Part shown: in pieces, positions 1 to 6,317 of the stretch
Position numbering within the stretch: position 1 is the first letter of the stretch
Layout of the letters: each line of letters begins with the position of its first letter
NCBI GenBank assembly: GCA_902803795.1
Contig: CADCRC010000137.1
Coordinates: 1-11,487, forward strand
Length of the DNA stretch: 11,487 bases
Direction: 5' to 3'
DNA from: an uncultured Erysipelotrichaceae bacterium
Lineage (GTDB): Bacteria > Bacillota_I > Bacilli_A > RF39 > UBA660
Notes under the pieces: generated by a model
Told to the model about the DNA's origin: nothing
Seen by the model: only the letters and a program-made list of their open reading frames with translations
Database searches by the model: none
Program-made: the position numbers and the translations under genes

Positions 1-276
1 ATAAGTAAAAATGATAAATATTATGCCGCAATAATTATGCCTAAAAGAAATGAAATAAGAATAGAAGAAAATATAATAAAAGAAAAAGATATAGATGGAG
101 ATATTATTTTAGGTGAATCAATTATTTATTCAAAAGATAAAATTAAAAGAAGTTATGCTCAAGAATACTTATATAAAGTACATGATTATCATAGATGTGG
201 AGTTTCTTTAAAAAGATTTAGAAAAGTTAAAACAAATTATTATTATATAAAGTATGAAGTACCAGGTGAATGTTAA
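1..276 (+). CDS. C-terminal part of an unrecognised protein (5' end outside the window)
   Basis: The reading frame is open from base 1 to the TAA at 274-276, giving about 91 visible residues. An ATG at 37 could be read as a start, but nothing like a Shine-Dalgarno sequence precedes it (the bases before it are gccgcaataatt). I therefore read this as the tail of a longer gene. The visible part is charged, rich in Lys, Glu, Ile and Tyr, with no membrane segment or signal peptide. It has a basic stretch near the end (SLKRFRKVKTNYYYIKYEV) and two Cys, one of them the last residue. I do not recognise a family and assign no function. The 30 bases before the parE promoter contain no clear terminator, so transcripts of this gene may run into parE. 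Confidence 0.55.
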   Translation: MSKNDKYYAAIIMPKRNEIRIEENIIKEKDIDGDIILGESIIYSKDKIKRSYAQEYLYKVHDYHRCGVSLKRFRKVKTNYYYIKYEVPGEC

Positions 277-305
277 TAATAATGTCAAACAGATGTAAAG
301 AAAAA

Positions 306-334
306 TTGATAAAACATTGATTTTACGTTATAAT
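306..334 (+). promoter_or_regulatory. Sigma-A-type promoter of the parE-parC operon
   Basis: The -35 hexamer TTGATA (306-311) and -10 hexamer TATAAT (329-334) are separated by exactly 17 bases, five of six and six of six matches to the vegetative consensus. Transcription would start near 341, leaving a leader of about 20 bases before the ATG at 361. No operator-like inverted repeat is evident. Confidence 0.75.
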
Positions 335-347
335 ACTTATGGAATAT

Positions 348-354
348 AGGAGTG
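348..354 (+). promoter_or_regulatory. Ribosome binding site that decides the parE start
   Basis: AGGAGTG at 348-354 is a strong Shine-Dalgarno sequence. It lies eight bases before the ATG at 361, the ideal distance. It overlaps an in-frame GTG at 352, so that GTG cannot be the start. Confidence 0.75.
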
Positions 355-360
355 ATAATA

Positions 361-2271
361 ATGGCAGAAAAAAAATATGATGCTTCGTCAATTAAGATAC
401 TTGAAGGTTTAGATGCAGTAAGAAAAAGACCTGGTATGTATATAGGATCTACTGATAGAAGAGGACTACACCATCTAGTATGGGAGATAGTTGATAATGC
501 AGTAGATGAAGCCATTAATGGTTATGGTGACTATATTAAAATAATTATTCATAAAGATAAATCAGTATCAGTTGAAGACCATGGACGTGGTGTACCAACT
601 GGAATGCATGAATCAGGAAAATCAACACCAGAAGTAATTTATACAATATTACATGCTGGAGGTAAATTTGAAGAAGGAGGATACAAAGTATCTGGAGGTC
701 TTCATGGAGTTGGTTCAAGTGTAGTTAATGCTTTATCTAAATGGATGGAAGTAACTATTAAAAGAGATAAAAAAGAATATTATATAAAATTTGAAAATGG
801 TGGACATGTTAAAGTACCATTAAAAGAAATAGGTGCTACAAACAGAACAGGAACAACAGTTAGATTTATGCCAGATGATGAAATATTTTCAAATACTAAT
901 TTCTCATATACAACTATATGTGAAAGAATGCAAGAAGAAGCACATCTTTTAAAAGGTATAACAATAGAAGTTGTAGATGAAGAAGATGAAAGAACAACTA
1001 AATATTGCTATGAAAGAGGAATAGAAGAATATGTAGAAGATTTAAATAAAGAAAAACAAACTCTACATAATGTTTTATCATTCTCTGGTAATAAAGAAAA
1101 AATAGAAGTAGAAGTATCAATGCAATATACAGATACTTATAATGAAAATATAGTAAGCTTTGTTAATGATGTAAAAACAATAGATGGAGGTTCACATGAA
1201 GTAGGATTTAAAACAGCATTAACAAAAGTATTTAATGATTATGCTAAAAGTAATGGATTTGTAAAAGGAAATGCTAAAGCCTTTGAAGGTAGTGATGTTA
1301 GAGAAGGACTAACAGCTATTATCAGTTTAAAAATACCAGAAGATATACTTCAATTTGAAGGTCAAACTAAAGGTAAATTAGGAACACCTCAAGCAAAAAC
1401 AGCAGTAGAAAACATTGTAACTGAAAACTTAAGAATATACTTAGAAGAAAATAGAGCAATCGCAACTGATATAATTAATAAAAGTATAAAAAGTAAAGAT
1501 GCAAGAGAAGCAGCTAGAAAAGCAAGAGAAGAAGCAAGAAATAAAGGTAATAAAAAGAATAATAAAGAAAGAAGTTTATCAGGAAAACTTGCACCTGCTC
1601 AAAGCAAAGATAAAACAAAAAAAGAATTATTCTTAGTCGAAGGAGATTCAGCAGGAGGTTCTGCAAAACAAGGAAGAGATAGAAAATATCAAGCAATCCT
1701 ACCACTTCGTGGAAAGGTTTTAAATACAGAAAAAACAAAAGATACTGATATATTAAATAATGAAGAAATCAACACAATGATTTATACAATTGGTGCTGGA
1801 TATGGTTCAAATTTTGATATAAATGATTGTGAATATTCAAAAGTAATAATAATGAGCGATGCAGATGAAGATGGTGGCCATATTCAATGCCTATTATTAA
1901 CTTTTTTCTATCGCTACATGAAACCATTAATTGAAGATGGAAGATTATTTGTCGCACTCCCTCCATTATTTAAAATACAATGTGGAAAAGAAATTGAATA
2001 TGCATATTCAGTAAGTGAGATGCAAGAAAAAAGCAAAGGAAAAAAATGTGAAATACAAAGATATAAAGGACTTGGTGAAATGAACGCAGATCAACTAAGA
2101 GATACAACAATGAAACCAGGATTAAGAACACTAATTCGTGTAAATATTGAAGATGCACAACTTGCTGAACGACGTGTTTCAATATTAATGGGTGATGATG
2201 TTCCACCAAGGAAAGAATGGATTGAAGAAAATGTTGAATTTTCTCTTGAAGATGATTATCAGATAAGTTAG
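361..2271 (+). CDS. parE: DNA topoisomerase IV subunit B (ParE)
   Basis: ATPase subunit of topoisomerase IV, which with ParC passes one DNA duplex through another to unlink replicated chromosomes. The 636-residue protein has the full type IIA layout. The GHKL ATPase domain carries Glu42, Asn46, Asp73, the GGLHGVG loop (112-118) and the transducer QTK lysine (Lys337). The TOPRIM domain carries EGDS (427-430) and a DxDxD metal site (Asp500, Asp502, Asp504). The C-terminal part has QRYKGLGEMNADQL (566-579). ParE is favoured over GyrB by GLTAIIS, QFEGQTKGKLGT, HIQ-LLLTFFYRYMKPLIE, and by matching Bacillus-type ParE to its end (RKEWIEENVEF). The start is set by AGGAG at 348-352; the upstream GTG lies inside that site. 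The TOPRIM loop reads SDADEDGGH where TDADTDGAH is usual. It is followed eight bases later by parC. Confidence 0.95.
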   Translation: MAEKKYDASSIKILEGLDAVRKRPGMYIGSTDRRGLHHLVWEIVDNAVDEAINGYGDYIKIIIHKDKSVSVEDHGRGVPTGMHESGKSTPEVIYTILHAGGKFEEGGYKVSGGLHGVGSSVVNALSKWMEVTIKRDKKEYYIKFENGGHVKVPLKEIGATNRTGTTVRFMPDDEIFSNTNFSYTTICERMQEEAHLLKGITIEVVDEEDERTTKYCYERGIEEYVEDLNKEKQTLHNVLSFSGNKEKIEVEVSMQYTDTYNENIVSFVNDVKTIDGGSHEVGFKTALTKVFNDYAKSNGFVKGNAKAFEGSDVREGLTAIISLKIPEDILQFEGQTKGKLGTPQAKTAVENIVTENLRIYLEENRAIATDIINKSIKSKDAREAARKAREEARNKGNKKNNKERSLSGKLAPAQSKDKTKKELFLVEGDSAGGSAKQGRDRKYQAILPLRGKVLNTEKTKDTDILNNEEINTMIYTIGAGYGSNFDINDCEYSKVIIMSDADEDGGHIQCLLLTFFYRYMKPLIEDGRLFVALPPLFKIQCGKEIEYAYSVSEMQEKSKGKKCEIQRYKGLGEMNADQLRDTTMKPGLRTLIRVNIEDAQLAERRVSILMGDDVPPRKEWIEENVEFSLEDDYQIS

Positions 2272-2279
2272 GTGATATA

Positions 2280-4778
2280 ATGGCAAAAAAAGAAGTACGA
2301 GAAAAAAACATATTAGAAAAAATATTTGATTATACATTAGAAGATATTATGGGACAAAGATTTGGTTCATATGCAAAATATATAATTCAAGACAGAGCTA
2401 TTCCTGATGCAAGAGACGGATTAAAACCTGTTCAAAGAAGAATACTTTTTTCTATGTATAGAGAACATAATACTTATGACAAAGGATATAGGAAAAGTGC
2501 AAAAACAGTAGGAGATGTAATAGGTAACTTCCATCCACATGGTGATACATCAATTTATGAAGCAATGGTTCGCATGAGTCAACCATGGAAAACAAGACTT
2601 CCATATATTGATATGCATGGAAATAATGGATCAATAGATGGAGATAGTCCTGCTGCTTATCGTTATACCGAAGCAAGATTATCTAAAATAAGTGAGGAAA
2701 TGGTTCGTGATATAGATAAAAACACAGTCGAGTTTGCACCAAACTTTGATGATACATTAAAAGAACCAACAGTTTTGCCTGCAAGATTTCCTGCATTACT
2801 TGTATATGGAACCCAAGGCATTTCAGCAGGATATGCAACAAATATTCCTCCACATAATCTAAATGAAATAATAAATGCAACAATATATAGAATAGATAAT
2901 CCAACATGCACATTAGACGAACTTATGAAATTTGTAAAAGGTCCTGATTTTCCAACCGGAGGAATTATAGAAGGAAAGTCAGGAATTATTGACGCATACA
3001 CTACAGGTAAGGGAAGAATAATTGTAAAATGTAAAATAGAATTAGAAGATGACAAAATAATAATTACAGAAATACCATTTGAAGTAAATAAAGCACAAAT
3101 GGTAAAAAAGATAGATGAGATAAGATTAGATAAAAAAATAGATGGAATAGTAGAAGTAAGAGATGAATCAACATTTGATATTAGAGTAGTAATAGAACTA
3201 AAAAAAGGAGCAAACAAAGACCTAATATTAAACTATTTATATAAAAATACTGATATGCAAATATCATATAATTTTAATATTGTTGCAATAGTTAATAAAA
3301 GACCAAAACTACTTGGATTATCTGAATGCCTAGATGCATTTATAACTCATCAAAAAAGAGTTGTTATAAAAAGAACAGAATTTGATTTAGAACATGCAAA
3401 AGCAAGATTCCATATAGTAGATGGATTAATTAAATGTATATCAATTTTAGATGAAGTAATTAAAACTATAAGAGCATCTAAAAATAAAAGTGATGCACAA
3501 GATAATTTAGTAAAAAAATATGATTTTACAACAGCCCAAGCAGAAGCTATTGTTACATTGCAACTATATAGATTAACAAATACTGATGTAGTAAGTCTCG
3601 AAGAGGAATCAAGCAAATTAAAAAAAATAATTGAAGGATTAACAAAAATACTTGAAAATGAAAATGAACTTAAAAATGTTATGAAAAGGGATTTAAATGA
3701 AGTAAATAAAAATTTTGATACACCAAGACTTACTCAAATAAAAGATGAAATACAAGAAATAAAAATAGATAAAGAGGACATGATTCAATCAATAGATTCA
3801 ATAGTTGCAATAACAAATGATGGATATATTAAAAGATGTTCTCCTAAAAGTTTCAACTCATCACAACTATCAGATATCCAACTAAAAGAAGGAGATTTTA
3901 TAACAGGATTATATGATACAAATACTAAAGATGTACTATTATTATTTACAAATTTAGGTAATTATTTATATATACCTGTATATACAATAGAAGAAAAAAA
4001 ATATAAAGATTTACCAAAACATGTATCAAATATAATTCAATTAGAAGAAAAAGAAGAAATAATTGGATCATGTATAATATCTAATTTTGAAAAAGAAATT
4101 AACTTGTTATTTGCAACCAAAAAAGGTATGATAAAAAAATGTTTAATATCTTGCCTAAAAGCACAAAGATATAATAAATCAATGTGTTGTATGAAATTAA
4201 AAGAAGATGATGAACTAGTAAGTGTTATTAAAGACAATAATCCATATGTATTCTTGGAAACATCTTCAGGATATTCATTAGTTATAAAAAGCGATGATTT
4301 TCCAAGCTTAGGATCTAAAGCAAGTGGAGTAAAAGGAATAAAATTAAAAGATGATTATTTAGTAAGTATTTCAACATTTAATCAAAATGATATGTTTGTA
4401 TCAATATTTACAGATAAAGGAAATGCAAAAAGAATAAAATTAAATGAATTTGAACTTGCTACAAGAGCTACTCGTGGACTATTAAGTATTAAACCAGTTA
4501 AATCAAATCCAAATAAAATAGTTAAAGCATTAATTTCTAATTCAAAAAGTAAATTTTTAATTAAATCTAATTCAATAGAAGAAATTAAAGCAAGTGATAT
4601 ACCAATATCTGATAGATATTCTATAGGAAGCAAATTATTTAAAAAGATAACAGATGTAGAACTAGAAGTTGAATTAGAAAAACCAATAGATGAAGAAAAA
4701 ATAGAAAAAGAAGTAGTTGAATTCAACTTAGAAGATATAGACGAACAACTAATTACAATAGAGGATTTTATTAAATGA
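2280..4778 (+). CDS. parC: DNA topoisomerase IV subunit A (ParC)
   Basis: DNA-cleaving subunit of topoisomerase IV, partner of ParE. The 832-residue protein aligns by eye with Bacillus ParC throughout. The winged-helix/tower core contains Arg128 and the catalytic Tyr129 (PAAYRYTEARLS), followed by GISAGYATNIPPHNL near residues 180-194. A helical tower/coiled-coil region ends near QLYRLTNTD (about 428-436). The C-terminal pinwheel from about residue 500 shows repeated blade motifs such as DGYIKR, GNYLYIP, GMIKKC and GNAKRIKL. No GyrA-box (QRRGGKG-like) is seen, which favours ParC over GyrA. The quinolone-contact stretch reads HPHGDTSIYE (85-94), with Thr90 where Ser is usual and Glu94 at the acidic position. 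The N-terminus is about ten residues longer than in Bacillus, and an acidic tail closes the protein. The Shine-Dalgarno AGGTGAT (2270-2276) overlaps the parE stop. The TGA stop overlaps the next start. Confidence 0.95.
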   Translation: MAKKEVREKNILEKIFDYTLEDIMGQRFGSYAKYIIQDRAIPDARDGLKPVQRRILFSMYREHNTYDKGYRKSAKTVGDVIGNFHPHGDTSIYEAMVRMSQPWKTRLPYIDMHGNNGSIDGDSPAAYRYTEARLSKISEEMVRDIDKNTVEFAPNFDDTLKEPTVLPARFPALLVYGTQGISAGYATNIPPHNLNEIINATIYRIDNPTCTLDELMKFVKGPDFPTGGIIEGKSGIIDAYTTGKGRIIVKCKIELEDDKIIITEIPFEVNKAQMVKKIDEIRLDKKIDGIVEVRDESTFDIRVVIELKKGANKDLILNYLYKNTDMQISYNFNIVAIVNKRPKLLGLSECLDAFITHQKRVVIKRTEFDLEHAKARFHIVDGLIKCISILDEVIKTIRASKNKSDAQDNLVKKYDFTTAQAEAIVTLQLYRLTNTDVVSLEEESSKLKKIIEGLTKILENENELKNVMKRDLNEVNKNFDTPRLTQIKDEIQEIKIDKEDMIQSIDSIVAITNDGYIKRCSPKSFNSSQLSDIQLKEGDFITGLYDTNTKDVLLLFTNLGNYLYIPVYTIEEKKYKDLPKHVSNIIQLEEKEEIIGSCIISNFEKEINLLFATKKGMIKKCLISCLKAQRYNKSMCCMKLKEDDELVSVIKDNNPYVFLETSSGYSLVIKSDDFPSLGSKASGVKGIKLKDDYLVSISTFNQNDMFVSIFTDKGNAKRIKLNEFELATRATRGLLSIKPVKSNPNKIVKALISNSKSKFLIKSNSIEEIKASDIPISDRYSIGSKLFKKITDVELEVELEKPIDEEKIEKEVVEFNLEDIDEQLITIEDFIK

Positions 4779-5083
4779 TAGAATTAATAGATTTATTAGA
4801 TAGTTTAAAAAATGAATTAAATAATAATAATGACATAATTAAAATAAGAAAATTAAATAAAATAATAAAACAAGATAAAATATTACTAGATTTATTAAAT
4901 AAATTCCATAATAGCAATAATCAAAATTTAGAATTGAAAAAAGAAATAATAAATAATAATATTATTAATGAATATAAAGATAAAGAATTACAAATTAATC
5001 TATTAATACTTGAAATAAATAACAAACTAAAAGACTTAACACCAACTAAAAATTGTACTAAAAATTGTAATATAAATATATAA
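4775..5083 (+). CDS. Small all-helical protein, probable YlbF/YmcA (Com_YlbF) family
   Basis: A 102-residue, Asn/Lys/Ile/Leu-rich protein predicted to be almost wholly helical, with no signal peptide or membrane segment. The layout fits the YlbF/YmcA family: an N-terminal helix (IELIDLLDSLKNEL), a central segment with the family-like 'QDKILLDLLNKF' (compare D-x-x-L-x-x-L-x-x-F), then a long amphipathic C-terminal helix ending near LTPTK. In Bacillus, YlbF, YmcA and YaaT form a complex that affects RNase Y, competence and biofilm formation, and Cys residues help bind Fe-S clusters. Here the tail carries Cys94 and Cys98 (C-TKN-C), recalling the Cys-rich tail of Bacillus YlbF. Translation is coupled to parC by an ATGA overlap, with GAGG at 4761-4764 as ribosome binding site. 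The family call rests on pattern only; a generic coiled-coil protein is the alternative. Confidence 0.55.
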   Translation: MIELIDLLDSLKNELNNNNDIIKIRKLNKIIKQDKILLDLLNKFHNSNNQNLELKKEIINNNIINEYKDKELQINLLILEINNKLKDLTPTKNCTKNCNINI

Positions 5084-5090
5084 AACAAGA

Positions 5091-5117
5091 GCACTAATTA
5101 TTAGTTAGTGTTTTTTT
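5091..5117 (+). terminator. Intrinsic terminator of the parE-parC operon
   Basis: The arms CACTAA (5092-5097) and TTAGTG (5105-5110) pair across a 7-base loop and are followed directly by seven T. It starts eight bases after the stop of the YlbF-like gene. Confidence 0.75.
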
Positions 5118-5170
5118 AATTATAAAAAATTCATACTTAACATGTATAATAAAAAAATTAGATATTTTTA

Positions 5171-5205
5171 TTTTAATAATTGATAAAATATTATATAATT
5201 ATAAT
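5171..5205 (+). promoter_or_regulatory. Probable promoter region for the J-like/surface-protein unit
   Basis: The 116 bases between the terminator and the next gene are nearly all A and T. Two overlapping TATAAT boxes occur at 5194-5199 and 5200-5205, just 29 bases before the start codon. A TTGATA at 5180-5185 is only 14 bases from the second box, shorter than the usual 16-18, so no ideal pairing exists. A further TATAAT at 5145-5150, preceded by TG, lacks a convincing -35. A promoter is expected here because a terminator lies upstream, but the exact site is uncertain. Confidence 0.35.
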
Positions 5206-5222
5206 AGCTAAAGATAGGAATT

Positions 5223-5229
5223 AGGTGAT
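5223..5229 (+). promoter_or_regulatory. Ribosome binding site deciding the start of the J-like gene
   Basis: AGGTGAT at 5223-5229 is the same Shine-Dalgarno form used by parC (2270-2276). It sits four bases before the ATG at 5234. An in-frame GTG at 5225 lies inside it and is therefore not the start. Confidence 0.6.
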
Positions 5230-5233
5230 ATGC

Positions 5234-6316
5234 ATGGAAGGAAAATTAGAAGAAGCATATGAAATAATGGATAAGTTTAATTTAATAAAGTCAAATAGTA
5301 TTATAAATTATTATGAATTATTTAATATAAATAAAAATGATATTAATGATATAGTAAAAAAAATAAAAAAAATGAAAATATTATTTCATGATGATAATAA
5401 AAATACATATTTAAATATTGTAAAAAGTAATAAAGAAGAATTTTTACAAATATATGGAGAAATTCAAAGATGTGTATTAAATGCAGATGACATATTAACC
5501 AATCCAGAAAAAAAAGCAGAATATGATAGAAATTTAGAAGAAGAAAAAGAAAAAAATATAATGTTAAAATACTATAGTAATATAAATAATAATACAAAAT
5601 CAGATATATATAGAAATGAAACACAAACTTATCAAGATAATACTCCAAAAAAAGATAATCTAACTGATAGAAAAAAAGCAGATTTATTTTTTGAAGAAGT
5701 ATATAGAAAAACAAATAGTTTAAGATATGTTGTAGATATAATAAAAATGATGTATAGTAGTACACCAAATTTTGATTTTATAAAAAATAAAGATGTAAGA
5801 GAAATGGTAGTAAATCTTATAAACAACAAAGACGAATTTAGTTCTTTTAGAAGAACTGTAAAATCAGTTAGAACAAAAGGAATAACAATGCCAGATAATC
5901 CAAAACCAATTGATTACGCAAACAACTATCTTGTAAGATTATATTATATTGATAATAGTTTTGTTGAAGAAGCACTTGATGAATATATTGAAAGTGTTGT
6001 TATAAGCATGGCATATTCTGGAAAAAGAAAAACACATAAAGCTATTGAAAATTATTGCAAAAACAATGATGATTCAATGTTTGCAAACGAAGAAGTAAGA
6101 GATAGAATTACAAGTTTTTCAAAGAATGACATGTATTATATTTTACCAAATCTTTATATGTGTTTAGAAACAGAAAAAATTGCAAGGGGAAGAAACTGGT
6201 CATTTACTAAAAATAAAGGAAATTTTTCAAACTTTATAGATAATATATATGTATTTGAAGATGAAGATATATATAGATACAAAAGAAAAATAGAAAGATC
6301 TGAAATGAGGAAATAA
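5234..6316 (+). CDS. Protein with degenerate N-terminal DnaJ-like domain, unknown function
   Basis: A 360-residue cytoplasmic-looking protein with no signal peptide or membrane helix. Residues 25-101 follow the J-domain pattern: NYYELFNI (helix I), a basic helix II (VKKIKKMKILF), a turn, then helix III and the typical end DDILTNPEKKAEYDRNL. J-domains normally carry HPD after helix II, which stimulates DnaK ATPase; here it is HDD (52-54), so that activity is doubtful. A low-complexity Asn/Thr/Lys linker (about 115-145) leads to a region I do not recognise (146-360), mostly helical by composition with repeated 'NKDVREMVVNLI' / 'NEEVRDRITSF'-type helices. The stop is one base from the next ATG, so the two genes are almost certainly co-translated. 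A role in handling or assembling the downstream surface protein is possible but is inference only. Confidence 0.75.
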   Translation: MEGKLEEAYEIMDKFNLIKSNSIINYYELFNINKNDINDIVKKIKKMKILFHDDNKNTYLNIVKSNKEEFLQIYGEIQRCVLNADDILTNPEKKAEYDRNLEEEKEKNIMLKYYSNINNNTKSDIYRNETQTYQDNTPKKDNLTDRKKADLFFEEVYRKTNSLRYVVDIIKMMYSSTPNFDFIKNKDVREMVVNLINNKDEFSSFRRTVKSVRTKGITMPDNPKPIDYANNYLVRLYYIDNSFVEEALDEYIESVVISMAYSGKRKTHKAIENYCKNNDDSMFANEEVRDRITSFSKNDMYYILPNLYMCLETEKIARGRNWSFTKNKGNFSNFIDNIYVFEDEDIYRYKRKIERSEMRK

Positions 6317-6317
6317 T

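Noticed and set aside
352..360. In-frame GTG upstream of the parE ATG, adding three residues
   Set aside because: It overlaps the AGGAG ribosome binding site; the ATG at 361 is at the ideal distance and gives the normal ParE N-terminus.
2663..3217. Long open frame on the minus strand, 184 codons
   Set aside because: It lies wholly inside parC, has no family match, and is explained by the codon bias of the parC strand; the same holds for minus-strand frames at 4382-4726 and 9145-9639.
361..4778. Reading the pair as gyrase (GyrB-GyrA)
   Set aside because: The ParE-specific stretches in subunit B and the absence of a GyrA-box in subunit A favour topoisomerase IV.
4776..4781. Possible use of TGA as Trp, as in mycoplasmas (parC TGA is followed at once by TAG)
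   Set aside because: All Trp codons in the recognisable genes are TGG and none of them contains in-frame TGA, which would be unexpected in such A+T-rich DNA under that code.
5343..5768. Minus-strand frame of 141 codons rich in Leu, Tyr and Phe, resembling a membrane protein
   Set aside because: It is the complement of Lys/Asn/Ile-rich codons in the J-like gene and has no ribosome binding site or family features.
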